Below are positions 1-7,919 of a DNA stretch of 64,000 nt, piece by piece; the stretch's first letter is position 1; every line of letters begins with the position of its first letter. Source of the stretch: Eggerthella sinensis (GTDB lineage: Bacteria > Actinomycetota > Coriobacteriia > Coriobacteriales > Eggerthellaceae). Position numbers and translations under genes: made by a program. A model generated the notes under the pieces. That model was not told where the DNA came from. It searched no databases and saw only the letters and a list, made by a program, of their open reading frames with translations. The stretch lies in NCBI RefSeq assembly GCF_003339815.1, contig NZ_PPTT01000012.1:1-64000 (forward strand), written 5' to 3'.

Positions 1-1
1 C

Positions 2-553
2 CATGAGGCGCCCGACGACCTGCTGGTCGACTTCGGTCCCCGCGCCGCATCCAGCGAGCTCCCCGGTGGAATCTCCGAGGCCGACCCCCAAGACCCCCAC
101 GCCGACCCCGCCGCCGCCTTCCGCAAGATCGAGCGCCTGTGTCTCGTGCGCGAGCAGGCCAGCGAGCAGCTGCGCCAGCGTCTTGCGCGCGACGGCTTCG
201 ATCCCGACGCCGTCGAGGCGGCCGTTGCCCGCGCGCTCGCCTGCGGCCTCGTCGACGACAGCCGCTTCGCCGACGTGCTCGTCCGCAGCCGCCTTGCGCA
301 GGGACGCGGACGGCGCGGCATCGCCGCAGAGCTCGAGGCGCTCGGCATCGACGCCGACGGCGTGGAAGCGCTCGCCGCGGGCGACGGCGACGACGCCGGG
401 GAGGTCGACCGCGCCCTCGCGCTGCTCGATCGCAAGCCGCCGCGCGCGAAGAACCGGCGCGATGCCGCGTACCGCCGCCTCGCGGGCAAGGGCTTCAGCG
501 CGTCGGTGTCCTCGACGGCCGCCCGCCTGTGGTGCGAATCCAACCCCGAATAA
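2..553 (+). CDS. recX: Regulatory protein RecX, 5' end cut by window
   Basis: RecX binds RecA filaments in the cytoplasm and modulates recombination and SOS induction. The reading frame is open from base 2 with no start in view, so the beginning, and probably recA, lies left of the window; 183 residues are visible. The RecX helical repeats show in GLVDDSRFA followed by GRGRRGIAAELEALGI, the usual pattern of RecX repeats 1 and 2, and a degenerate third repeat near the C-terminus. The first visible 45 residues are acidic and low-complexity, like the variable N-terminal extension of actinobacterial RecX. A GTG at 146 could start only a truncated protein and is not chosen. A strong hairpin follows the stop. 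Confidence 0.85.
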   Translation, partial: HEAPDDLLVDFGPRAASSELPGGISEADPQDPHADPAAAFRKIERLCLVREQASEQLRQRLARDGFDPDAVEAAVARALACGLVDDSRFADVLVRSRLAQGRGRRGIAAELEALGIDADGVEALAAGDGDDAGEVDRALALLDRKPPRAKNRRDAAYRRLAGKGFSASVSSTAARLWCESNPE

Positions 554-560
554 GCTCTCT

Positions 561-582
561 GCGGCGGCGTATTCGCCGCCGC
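561..582 (+). terminator. Hairpin terminator after recX
   Basis: The arms GCGGCGGCG and CGCCGCCGC pair perfectly around a TATT loop eight bases after the recX stop. Only a short T-containing stretch follows (GGGGTTTTCC), so it is probably, but not certainly, an intrinsic terminator. Confidence 0.6.
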
Positions 583-629
583 GCAGGGGTTTTCCGCCCC
601 GCTATTTCAGAATATTTCTTGTCAGGGCT

Positions 630-657
630 TTTACAAATCAGGCACAACCTTTATCAT
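630..657 (+). promoter_or_regulatory. Sigma-70-like promoter upstream of rny
   Basis: TTTACA at 630-635 and TATCAT at 652-657 are separated by 16 bp, predicting transcription from about 664. It would drive the candidate small RNA or leader that precedes rny. Confidence 0.55.
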
Positions 658-663
658 ATGGTG

Positions 664-768
664 TAGCTTGAGTGATCGTACCTGATGAGGGTACTTCTTA
701 TAGACAAATTCATACGATGCCACCCGTATCGCGTGCGTTCGCTCATGCCCGGTTATCCGGGATTTTTT
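664..768 (+). ncRNA. Candidate small RNA or rny leader
   Basis: This 105-nt stretch has its own promoter at 630-657 and ends in a textbook intrinsic terminator (CCCGG, TTAT loop, CCGGG, A, then six T at 763-768). It contains a GTACC/GGGTAC hairpin near 678-694 and no convincing ORF. It ends 56 nt before the rny start, so it is either a free-standing small RNA or an attenuated leader for rny. No known RNA family was recognised. RNase Y levels are autoregulated in some bacteria, which makes a regulatory leader plausible, but that is inference. Confidence 0.4.
748..768 (+). terminator. Intrinsic terminator ahead of rny
   Basis: CCCGG (748-752) and CCGGG (757-761) enclose TTAT and are followed by A and six T residues. 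It lies upstream of, not downstream of, a protein gene. Confidence 0.7.
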
Positions 769-824
769 ATGCCTTTGTATTGAACCGAACGCTCTATTGG
801 AAACTGAAACGAAAGGGGGAGCGT

Positions 825-2357
825 ATGCCCGAGTTCATCTGGCTCATCATCGGAGCAGTCGTCGGCATCGCCCTCGGCTTCGTCGTCACGCGGTACCTGG
901 TCAATGCGTCCACGAAACGTGCGGCGCAAGAAGCCGAATCTGTGGTGACCGATGCGAAACGACAAGCCGAAACGCTGCGCCGCGAGGCCATCATCGAAGC
1001 GAAGGACGAAGCCCTCAGGCTGAAGCAGGAAGCACAGGCCGAGAGCAAGGAGCGCCTGCGCGAAGTGCGTTCCGCGGAGAACCGCCTCTCGCAGCGCGAG
1101 GAATCGCTCGACCGCCGCGTCGAATCGCTCGATGCGCGCGAACATCAGATCTCGTCCATGCAGGGTCAGCTCGAGCGTCGCGAACGCGATCTCGAAGACG
1201 CTGCCCAGGAAGTCAGCTATCGCCTCGAGCGCGCGGCCGGCATGACGCCGGACGAAGCTAAGGCGGAGCTGCTCGACACGCTCAAGGACGAGGTCACGCA
1301 CGAGTCGGCGGCCATCATCCGCGATGCCGAGGCCCGCGCGAAGGCCGAGGCCGACAAGAAGGCCCGCTCGATCCTCAGCCTCGCCATCCAGCGCGTGGCG
1401 GCGGATCACTCGGCCGAGACCACCGTGTCGGCCATCCACATCCCGTCGGACGACCTCAAGGGCCGCATCATCGGCCGCGAGGGGCGCAACATCCGCTCCT
1501 TCGAGCAGCTGACGGGCACGAACCTCATCATCGACGACACCCCGGAGTGCGTCACCATCTCGTGCTTCGATCCGGTACGCCGCGAAATCGGCCGCGTGAC
1601 GATGGAGAACCTCGTGGCCGACGGCCGCATCCATCCCGCGCGCATCGAGGAGATGTTCGGCAAGGCCGAGGCGTTCGTGAACCAGCGCGTCCAGGAAGCG
1701 GGCGAGCAGGCCACGTTCGACACCGGCATCCACGACCTGCACCCCGAGCTCGTGCGCACGCTCGGCCGTCTGCGCTACCGTACCTCGTACGGCCAGAACG
1801 TGCTGAACCACTCGCTCGAGGTGGCCTACCTGTCCGGCGTCATGGCGTCGGAGCTGGGGCTCGACCCCATCCCGGCCAAGCGCGCGGGCCTGCTGCACGA
1901 CCTGGGCAAGGCCGTCGACCATGAAGTCGAGGGCAGCCATGCCGTCATCGGCGCCGACCTGGCCCGCCGTTTCGGCGAGCGCGCCGAGATCGTCCACGCC
2001 ATCGAGGCGCACCACAACGACGTGGAGCCTTCGAGCGTGCTGGCCGTGCTCGTGCAGGCGGCCGACGCCGTGTCCGCGGCGCGTCCCGGCGCCCGCAAGG
2101 AGACGCTCGACGCCTACGTGAAGCGCCTTGAGAAGCTCGAGGAAATCGCGAGCTCCTACAAGGGCGTGGAGCGCACGTACGCCATCCAAGCCGGGCGCGA
2201 GGTGCGCGTGATGGTGGAGCCCGAGACGGTGGACGAAGCCGCCACCACGGTGCTCGCCCACGACATCGCGCAGCGCATCGAGAACGAAATGCAGTACCCC
2301 GGCCAGGTGAAGGTCGTGGTCATCCGCGAGAGCCGCGCGGTCGGCGTCGCGAAATAG
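825..2357 (+). CDS. rny: Ribonuclease Y
   Basis: RNase Y is a membrane-anchored endoribonuclease that starts mRNA decay. From the ATG at 825, preceded by GAAAGGGGG, the protein has 510 residues, the normal family length. It has one N-terminal membrane segment (about residues 4-24), a long charged coiled coil to about residue 190, a KH RNA-binding domain ([15 protein letters not shown]) and an HD domain with His329 and the His358-Asp359 pair in LLHDLGKA. An in-frame GTG at 672 would add 51 residues before the membrane segment, has no ribosome binding site and overlaps the candidate upstream RNA, so it is rejected. The next gene starts 13 bases downstream and is probably co-transcribed. Confidence 0.95.
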   Translation: MPEFIWLIIGAVVGIALGFVVTRYLVNASTKRAAQEAESVVTDAKRQAETLRREAIIEAKDEALRLKQEAQAESKERLREVRSAENRLSQREESLDRRVESLDAREHQISSMQGQLERRERDLEDAAQEVSYRLERAAGMTPDEAKAELLDTLKDEVTHESAAIIRDAEARAKAEADKKARSILSLAIQRVAADHSAETTVSAIHIPSDDLKGRIIGREGRNIRSFEQLTGTNLIIDDTPECVTISCFDPVRREIGRVTMENLVADGRIHPARIEEMFGKAEAFVNQRVQEAGEQATFDTGIHDLHPELVRTLGRLRYRTSYGQNVLNHSLEVAYLSGVMASELGLDPIPAKRAGLLHDLGKAVDHEVEGSHAVIGADLARRFGERAEIVHAIEAHHNDVEPSSVLAVLVQAADAVSAARPGARKETLDAYVKRLEKLEEIASSYKGVERTYAIQAGREVRVMVEPETVDEAATTVLAHDIAQRIENEMQYPGQVKVVVIRESRAVGVAK

Positions 2358-2370
2358 AGCGTAGGCGGCT

Positions 2371-3462
2371 GTGTCCGACGAAGCGCTTGAAGCGTTCATA
2401 GAGGACGTATGCGGTACGAGCCATCTCCGGGTCGAAGCAGACCTCGGGGATGGCTTCGTCCGTTTGAGGAGCGCCGAGGCCGAGCGCCGGCAGGCGGCGC
2501 ACGACATCCGCTCCACCGAGGATATCGTCATCGAGATGCTGCGCAACGCGCGCGACGCGCACGCGAAGAGCATCTTCCTGGCCGTCTCGCGCGAGGGGCA
2601 ACGCCGCCGCCTCGTCATGGTGGACGACGGCGACGGCGTGCCCGCTTCCATGCACGAGCGCATCTTCGAGCCGCGCGTCACGTCCAAGCTCGACAGCGTG
2701 CACATGGACAAGTGGGGCGTGCACGGCCGCGGCATGGCGCTGTACTCCATCGCGGTCAACGCGGAATCGGCGTGCGTCGCGGCGTCGGAAGCCGGCAAGG
2801 GTGCCTCGCTCGTGGTGGAGACCGACCTCGATCGTCTGGCCGAGAAGACCGATCAATCGAGCTTCCCCGTGTTCGAACGCACCGAGTCCGGCAGCATCGC
2901 CGTGCGGGGCCCGAAGAACATCCTGCGCACGGCCTGCGAGTTCTCAATCGAATGCCGTCACGACTGCACGGTGTACCTCGGCTCGGCCACCGACATCGCC
3001 GCCACGCTGTACGCGTTCGGCCTCTCGTCCCTCACGTCGGCCGTGCGGGCGTTCTGCACCGACGCCTCCGAGCTGCCCGTGGCCAAGCGGCTGTCCATCG
3101 CCGTCGATCCGGCGGGCCTCGCCGACGAAGCGGAGGAGCTCGGCCTGCTCATCTCGGAGCGCTCGGCGCGCCGCATCATGGACGGCGAGATCGCCCCGGT
3201 CGAACCGCTCATCAACCGCGTGCGCATCGAAGGCGACGACGAGTCGCGCGCGCCGGCGCGTTCGGCGAAGGCGAAGGCGGCGATGGGGGATGCGCGCGGG
3301 CTCAAGATCGCCCCCGACGACCTCGACGCCTTCTCGCGGCGCGTGGCGCGGGCGTTCTCGGACCTTGCGCGCGACTACTACCTCGAGTCCGAGGTGAAGC
3401 CGGAGGTGCGGGTGGGCAAGGACGGTGTGCGCATCGTCATACCCATAGAAAAGCTGCGATGA
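2371..3462 (+). CDS. GHKL-fold ATP-binding protein
   Basis: The N-terminal half is a histidine-kinase/Hsp90-type (GHKL) ATPase domain: N box EDIVIEMLRNARDAHA (residues 50-65), G1 box DDGDGVP (85-91) and a glycine-rich GVHGRGMA (116-123). There is no histidine phospho-acceptor, sensor or membrane segment, so it is not an ordinary sensor kinase. The C-terminal half is charged and unrecognised. It has 363 residues, begins at GTG, and lies between rny and spoVS, suggesting a role linked to RNA or developmental control, but the substrate or partner is unknown. MutL-like or anti-sigma activities cannot be excluded by eye, though their domain layouts do not fit. Confidence 0.7.
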   Translation: MSDEALEAFIEDVCGTSHLRVEADLGDGFVRLRSAEAERRQAAHDIRSTEDIVIEMLRNARDAHAKSIFLAVSREGQRRRLVMVDDGDGVPASMHERIFEPRVTSKLDSVHMDKWGVHGRGMALYSIAVNAESACVAASEAGKGASLVVETDLDRLAEKTDQSSFPVFERTESGSIAVRGPKNILRTACEFSIECRHDCTVYLGSATDIAATLYAFGLSSLTSAVRAFCTDASELPVAKRLSIAVDPAGLADEAEELGLLISERSARRIMDGEIAPVEPLINRVRIEGDDESRAPARSAKAKAAMGDARGLKIAPDDLDAFSRRVARAFSDLARDYYLESEVKPEVRVGKDGVRIVIPIEKLR

Positions 3463-3493
3463 GCGGCAAGCTCGACAACGACATAGCCGCAGG

Positions 3494-3522
3494 TTGCGCA
3501 CCATACCATGAATGGTTAGAAT
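3494..3522 (+). promoter_or_regulatory. Promoter candidate for spoVS-miaB-miaA
   Basis: TTGCGC (3494-3499) and TAGAAT (3517-3522) are spaced by 17 bp in the 155-bp gap before spoVS. A near-palindrome ACCATNNNTGAATGGT-like sequence overlaps the spacer. Confidence 0.4.
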
Positions 3523-3617
3523 AGCAAGAGCACAAGAAATACCTATCTCACGCACAACGGAATCCTAACGCAGCATACATCGCATATCATACGGACTACC
3601 CACGACAAAGGATAGGC

Positions 3618-3968
3618 ATGTCCACTTCCGAACATAAGCCAGACGTTGGCTGCTTGAAGGTATCGTCGAAGTCGTCACCGGCATCGGTTGCCGGCGCCAT
3701 CGCCGGCATGGTGAAGGACGGCGTCAGCGTCGAAATTCAGGCGGTGGGCGCCGGTGCGGTGAACCAGGCGGTGAAGGCCATCGCTATCTCCCGCGGATTC
3801 CTTTCTCCCATCGGCATCGAGATCGCCTGCGTTCCCTCCTTCGCCGACATCGTCATCGACGGCGAGTACCGCACGGCCATTCGCTTCACGGTGGACCCGC
3901 GCTACACGCGCGGCGTCGCGCAGCCCCTCGGCGACGACCCTCACCGTACCGCTCCCGAGACCCACTGA
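3618..3968 (+). CDS. spoVS: SpoVS family protein
   Basis: SpoVS is a small Alba-like protein needed for late sporulation stages in Bacillus; in non-sporulating bacteria its role is undefined. The 116-residue protein carries the core KVSSKSSPASVAGAIAG, then GAGAVNQAVKAIAISRG and the strand-rich end DGEYRTAIRFTV, all typical of the family. The C-terminal tail of about 20 residues is longer than in Bacillus. The ATG follows AAAGGATAG. miaB begins 8 bases after the stop, so the two are likely co-transcribed. I see nothing else pointing to sporulation in the window. Confidence 0.88.
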   Translation: MSTSEHKPDVGCLKVSSKSSPASVAGAIAGMVKDGVSVEIQAVGAGAVNQAVKAIAISRGFLSPIGIEIACVPSFADIVIDGEYRTAIRFTVDPRYTRGVAQPLGDDPHRTAPETH

Positions 3969-3976
3969 AACGGACT

Positions 3977-5356
3977 ATGCATACACCATTCACGAACTTG
4001 ACGTTCTGCATCCGCACGTTCGGATGCCAAATGAACAAGCACGATTCCGAGCGCATCGCCGGCATGCTCGAAGGCCTGGGCGCGCTTCCCGTTGAAACCA
4101 TCGAAGAAGCCGACATCGTGGCGTTCATGACCTGCTGCGTGCGCGAAGCGGCGGACACGCGCCTCTACGGCCAGGTGGCTTCCCTCAAGAACATCCCGCT
4201 GCGCGCGGGCACGCCGCTCTCGAAGCGCGTCGTCGCCGTGGGCGGCTGCATCGGCCAGCGCGACGGCGAGAAGCTCACCGACGAGCTGCCCCACCTCGAC
4301 GTGGTGTTCGGCACCCACAACCTGGGCTCGCTGCCGCGCCTGCTCGAGGCGGCGCTCGCCGAGGGCGGCCATCAGGTCGAGGTGCTCGACGCGGCAACGT
4401 CGTTCCCCACGGAGCTGCCCACGGCGCGCGAGCACGAATGGGCGGCATGGCTGCCCATCACCATCGGCTGCAACAACTTCTGCTCGTACTGCATCGTGCC
4501 GTACGTCCGCGGGCGCGAGAAGTCGCGGCCGCTCGAGGACATCGTGGCCGAAGCCGAGCGCTACGTGGCGTCCGGCGTGAAGGAGATCACGCTGCTCGGG
4601 CAGAACGTGAACTCCTACGGACGCGACCTGTACGGTTCGCCGCGGTTCGCGGCCGTGCTCGACGCCCTCGATCAGACGGGCATCGAGCGGCTGCGGTTCG
4701 CCACGAGCCACCCGAAGGACCTCAACGACGAGGTCGTCGGCAAGTTCGCCACGCTGCGCTCGCTCATGCCGGCGCTCCATTTGCCCGTGCAGTCGGGTTC
4801 GGATGCCGTGCTCGCCGCCATGAACCGTCGCTACACGCGCGACCATTACCGCGGCCTCATCGCCAAGCTGCGTGACGCGGTGCCCGACATCGCCCTGTCC
4901 ACCGACATCATCGTGGGCTTCCCGGGCGAGACCGCCAAGGATTTCGAGGACACGTACCGCCTCGTAGGCGAGGTGGGTTACCATCAGGTGTTCACGTTCA
5001 TCTACTCGAAGCGCGAGGGCACGCCGGCCGCCACCATGGACGACGACACGCCGCGCGAGGTGATCCAGCAGCGCTTCGACCGCCTTGTGGACCTCGTTCA
5101 GGAGCGCGCGTTCGAAGCGAACCAGCGCGACCTCGGCGCCACGATCGACGTGCTCGTGGAAGGCGCTTCCAAGCGCGATACGACGCTTTTGGCGGGCAAG
5201 AGCCCGAAGAACCAGACCGTGCACGCTCCGGCCCCGGCCGGCGTGCAGGCGCAGGACCTTGCGGGCAGCATCGTGCGCGTGCGCGTGGACGAGGCGAAAA
5301 CCTGGTATCTCGCCGGCGAAGTGGTGGACGGGCGCGATGCGGCCGACGGACGCTGA
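3977..5356 (+). CDS. miaB: tRNA A37 methylthiotransferase MiaB
   Basis: MiaB is a radical-SAM enzyme that adds a methylthio group to i6A37 in tRNAs reading UNN codons. The N-terminal auxiliary-cluster cysteines are Cys17 (FGCQMN), Cys53 (MTCCVRE, where most homologues have NTCAVRE) and Cys91 (GGCIGQR). The radical-SAM CxxxCxxC is Cys165, Cys169 and Cys172 in GCNNFCSYC. A C-terminal TRAM domain ends the 459-residue protein. Its last 20 bases overlap miaA, which supplies the isopentenyl group that MiaB modifies, so the two steps are translationally linked. Confidence 0.96.
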   Translation: MHTPFTNLTFCIRTFGCQMNKHDSERIAGMLEGLGALPVETIEEADIVAFMTCCVREAADTRLYGQVASLKNIPLRAGTPLSKRVVAVGGCIGQRDGEKLTDELPHLDVVFGTHNLGSLPRLLEAALAEGGHQVEVLDAATSFPTELPTAREHEWAAWLPITIGCNNFCSYCIVPYVRGREKSRPLEDIVAEAERYVASGVKEITLLGQNVNSYGRDLYGSPRFAAVLDALDQTGIERLRFATSHPKDLNDEVVGKFATLRSLMPALHLPVQSGSDAVLAAMNRRYTRDHYRGLIAKLRDAVPDIALSTDIIVGFPGETAKDFEDTYRLVGEVGYHQVFTFIYSKREGTPAATMDDDTPREVIQQRFDRLVDLVQERAFEANQRDLGATIDVLVEGASKRDTTLLAGKSPKNQTVHAPAPAGVQAQDLAGSIVRVRVDEAKTWYLAGEVVDGRDAADGR

Positions 5357-6338
5357 TCAGGGCTCCTTTCCGCTGTCGAATCCGGTGATCTGCGTCGTCG
5401 GACCGACCGCTTCCGGCAAAACCGACCTCGCGCAAGCGCTCGCGCTCGAACTCGACGGGGAGGTGTTGAGCGCCGATTCCATGCAGATCTACCGGGGCAT
5501 GGACATCGGCACCGGCAAGCTGCCCGCGTGCGAGCGTCTCGTGCCGCATCACGGGTTCGACCTCGTCGATCCGGGCGAGCCGTTCTCGGCGGCCCTCTTC
5601 CAAGACTACGCGCGCTCCCGCTTCCGCGACATCGACGAGCGCGGCAAGCGCATCGTGATGGCCGGCGGCACCGGCTTCTACGTGCGCGCGGCCATCGACG
5701 CCTACGAGTTTCCCGGTGGGGAACAGGTGGGCAATCCCGTGCGCGAGCGCTACCTTGCGGTGGCGCGCGAGCAGGGCGCCGAGGCGCTGTGGGAGCTGCT
5801 GCGCGCACGCGATGCGGAAAGCGCCGCCCTCATCCCGCCGGCCGACGTCAAGCGCGTCGTGCGGGCCTTCGAGCTTTTGGAGGAGGGCGCGACGTACGCG
5901 GAGCAGCGCGCCAAGCTCGCCCGAATTCCGCAGCTCGTGCCCGCGGTGTTCCTCGGCATGGAGGTGGACCCCGCCGTGCTGCGGGCCCGCATTGACGCGC
6001 GGGTGGACGCCATGGTCGAAGCGGGCCTCGTGGACGAGGTGAAGGGGCTGCTCGAGCGCGGGTTTCGCGAGGGCGTCACCGCACCGCAGGCCATCGGGTA
6101 CAAGGAGATCGTGGCGGCGCTCGACGGCCGCATCTCCCTGGAAGAGGCCGTCGAGCAGATCAAGCTGGCCACGCGGCGTTACGCGAAGCGCCAGCGGACG
6201 TGGTTTCGCAAGGACGCGCGCATCATATGGCTGCAGGCGGACGAGGCAGATACGCCTGCGCTGCTCGCGCAGGCGCGCACGGTGCTGCGCGACAACGTTT
6301 CCGGGCGGTTTCCAGACGGCGCACCCGATATGCTATGA
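5337..6338 (+). CDS. miaA: tRNA dimethylallyltransferase MiaA
   Basis: MiaA transfers dimethylallyl from DMAPP to A37 of tRNA, making the substrate for MiaB. The ATG at 5337 lies inside the end of miaB and gives 333 residues; the open frame extends further upstream only as a shadow of miaB. The P-loop GPTASGKT is at residues 22-29, followed by the family motif DSMQIYRGMDIGTGK. The end QRTWFRKD is also typical. The stop at 6336-6338 overlaps an extended -10 element for the hflX leader, so hflX can be transcribed separately from the miaBA operon. Confidence 0.95.
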   Translation: MRPTDADQGSFPLSNPVICVVGPTASGKTDLAQALALELDGEVLSADSMQIYRGMDIGTGKLPACERLVPHHGFDLVDPGEPFSAALFQDYARSRFRDIDERGKRIVMAGGTGFYVRAAIDAYEFPGGEQVGNPVRERYLAVAREQGAEALWELLRARDAESAALIPPADVKRVVRAFELLEEGATYAEQRAKLARIPQLVPAVFLGMEVDPAVLRARIDARVDAMVEAGLVDEVKGLLERGFREGVTAPQAIGYKEIVAALDGRISLEEAVEQIKLATRRYAKRQRTWFRKDARIIWLQADEADTPALLAQARTVLRDNVSGRFPDGAPDML

Positions 6339-6339
6339 T
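6331..6339 (+). promoter_or_regulatory. Extended -10 promoter for hflX leader
   Basis: TGC immediately precedes TATGAT (6334-6339), an extended -10 element overlapping the miaA stop codon. No good -35 is visible, which is normal for extended -10 promoters. Transcription from about 6346 would give a leader of about 150 nt before hflX. Confidence 0.4.
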
Positions 6340-6392
6340 GATCTGCACGCACCACGTGCGTTTCTTTCGATCGTTCGAGAACGGAGCACCAT

Positions 6393-6471
6393 CATGCAGA
6401 CAGCGCGTTTTGTGATCTAGCGGGCCCGAGCGCCCCTCCGACTGTCTTTGCATGCCGTCTTGTCGGCATGC
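6393..6471 (+). promoter_or_regulatory. Putative ribosome-mediated attenuator of hflX
   Basis: Two mutually exclusive pairings are visible. An 8-bp hairpin pairs GCATGCCG (6450-6457) with CGGCATGC (6464-6471) around TCTTGT and is followed by GTTT. The start of the leader ORF, CATGCAGACAG (6393-6403), can instead pair with CTGTCT (6442-6447) and GCATG (6450-6454) with a two-base bulge, which would break the hairpin. Another GCATG/CATGC pair (6466-6470 with 6477-6481) could form near the hflX ribosome binding site. The terminator-like hairpin has a weak U tract, so control could be by termination or by translation. Confidence 0.5.
6394..6420 (+). CDS. Leader peptide MQTARFVI upstream of hflX
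   Basis: An eight-codon ORF (Met-Gln-Thr-Ala-Arg-Phe-Val-Ile, stop TAG) begins at 6394 after GGAG (6383-6386) with 7-base spacing. It lies 78 bases before hflX in a leader with alternative stems. Short translated leaders of this kind let a drug-stalled ribosome switch downstream RNA folding. Whether it is translated is inferred only from the ribosome binding site. Confidence 0.5.
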   Translation: MQTARFVI

Positions 6472-6498
6472 GTTTCCATGCATTGAAAGGTTGACTCC

Positions 6499-7809
6499 AT
6501 GACGGAATTCGAATCTGTTATCACGCGGGGCATGACCCCCGTCATCGAAGAGCGCCGCGAGCGCGCGGTGCTCGTGGGCGTGGATCGCCCGGGCACCACC
6601 TGGCCGCTCGCCTCCTCGCTCGCCGAGCTCGAGCGCCTGGTGGACACGGCGGGAGCCGACGTGGTGGCCTCCACCACGCAGAAGCTCGACGCGCCGAACC
6701 CGCGCACGTTCGTGGGCACCGGCAAGGCCGAGGAGGTGGCCGAGCTGGCGCGCGCCCATGCGGCCGACCTCGTCGTGTTCGACGACGAGCTGACCCCCTC
6801 GCAGCAGGCGAACCTTGAAAAGGTCGTCGGGCGCGACGTGAAGGTCATCGACCGCACGGCCCTCATCCTCGACATCTTCGCCCTGCACGCCACGAGCAAG
6901 GAGGGCCGCCTGCAGGTGCGGCTCGCCCAAAACCAGTACCTGCTGCCGCGTCTGCGCGGCATGTGGGCGCACCTTGCATCCAACCGCATGGGCGGCGGCG
7001 TGGGATCGCGCTTCGGCGAAGGCGAGAGCCAGCTCGAGGTGGACCGCCGTATGGTGCGCAAGCGCATCACGTCCATCAAGCGCGAGCTCAAGCATCTGTC
7101 CGACGTGCGCGCCGTGCAACGCGAGAGCCGCTACGAGAGCGGCATGTTCAAGGTGGCGTTGGCCGGGTACACGAACGCGGGCAAGTCGAGCCTGCTCAAC
7201 CGCCTGACGAGTGCCGACGTGCTGGCCTACGACAAGCTGTTCGCCACGTTGGACTCCACCACGCGCAAGTTCGAGCTGCCCGAGGGCCGCGAGATCACCA
7301 TCACCGACACGGTCGGCTTCATTCAGAAACTGCCCACCACGCTCATCGAGGCGTTCAAGTCCACCCTCGACGAGATCACGGGCGCCGATGTGGTGCTTCA
7401 CGTGGTGGATGCGTCGTCGGACGAGTACGAAGCGCAGATCGCCGCCGTCGAGGACGTGCTCGGGCAGATCGAAGCCCAGGATTTGCTGCGGGTGCTCGTG
7501 TTCAACAAGTGCGACCTGCTCGACGACGAGCATCTGGACGCCCTCAAGGCACGCCATCCGCAGGCGCAGTTCGTGTCGGCGGCGACAGGGGAGGGCATAG
7601 CCGAGCTCATCGACCACATCGCCCGCGTCGCGTCGGCGCAGGACGAGCATCTCGACGTGCTGATCCCGTACAACCGCGGCGATCTCGTGTCCGTCGCACA
7701 CGAGCGCTGCCACATCCTGTCCGAAACGCACGAGGAGGCGGGCACGCATATCATCATGCTGGCGGCGCCTTCGTATGCGGGCCTGTTCCGCCCGTTCGCG
7801 CTTGCTTAG
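6499..7809 (+). CDS. hflX: Ribosome-associated GTPase HflX
   Basis: HflX binds stalled 70S ribosomes and splits them during heat or antibiotic stress. The 436-residue protein has the N-terminal HflX nucleotide-binding domain, the glycine-rich linker NRMGGGVGSRFGEGE (about 162-176), the G1 P-loop GYTNAGKS (223-230), switch II DTVGFIQKLPT and G4 NKCD, plus a C-terminal extension. The start ATG follows GAAAGG. The leader upstream has a short ORF and competing stems (see 6393-6471), as seen for some antibiotic-induced hflX genes. The stop codon lies inside the first copy of the dispersed palindrome. Confidence 0.95.
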   Translation: MTEFESVITRGMTPVIEERRERAVLVGVDRPGTTWPLASSLAELERLVDTAGADVVASTTQKLDAPNPRTFVGTGKAEEVAELARAHAADLVVFDDELTPSQQANLEKVVGRDVKVIDRTALILDIFALHATSKEGRLQVRLAQNQYLLPRLRGMWAHLASNRMGGGVGSRFGEGESQLEVDRRMVRKRITSIKRELKHLSDVRAVQRESRYESGMFKVALAGYTNAGKSSLLNRLTSADVLAYDKLFATLDSTTRKFELPEGREITITDTVGFIQKLPTTLIEAFKSTLDEITGADVVLHVVDASSDEYEAQIAAVEDVLGQIEAQDLLRVLVFNKCDLLDDEHLDALKARHPQAQFVSAATGEGIAELIDHIARVASAQDEHLDVLIPYNRGDLVSVAHERCHILSETHEEAGTHIIMLAAPSYAGLFRPFALA

Positions 7810-7820
7810 AGTAACTCTAA
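7806..7820. repeat. Dispersed palindrome TTAGAGTWACTCTAA, copy 1
   Basis: A 15-bp perfect palindrome around one central base, extended by one C/G pair on each side (7805-7821). It contains the hflX stop codon and lies in the hflX/lexA convergent gap. Three more copies are at 11862, 14661 and 16565. Confidence 0.85.
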
Positions 7821-7851
7821 GGCTTACCTGCTCGATCGCTCGACCATGAGA

Positions 7852-7885
7852 AACGCCCCGCTGCTCGAGAGAGCAGCGGGGCGTT
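7852..7885. terminator. Bidirectional terminator between hflX and lexA
   Basis: Fifteen-base arms starting AACGCCCCGC pair perfectly around GAGA. It lies between two convergent genes and has A/T bases at the outer edge, so it can serve both. Confidence 0.75.
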
Positions 7886-7919
7886 CGCGTTCAGCGGGTG
7901 CGACGGGTGCCGCGCGATG

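Noticed and set aside
682-688. CTGATGA resembling a hammerhead ribozyme core
   Set aside because: No matching GAAA strand or three-stem arrangement follows; it forms a simple GTACC/GGGTAC hairpin instead.
672-824. N-terminal extension of RNase Y from GTG at 672
   Set aside because: It would put 51 residues before the membrane anchor, has no ribosome binding site, and runs through an intrinsic terminator; ATG at 825 has a clear GAAAGGGGG.
753-2798. Long minus-strand open frame opposite rny
   Set aside because: It is the antisense of rny in a high-GC sequence; the product is repetitive in Arg/His/Leu and matches no family.
6334-6415. Histidine-containing ORF (MMICTHH...) before hflX as leader peptide
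   Set aside because: It has no ribosome binding site, begins at the promoter -10 itself and would not be in the transcript; the ORF at 6394 fits better.
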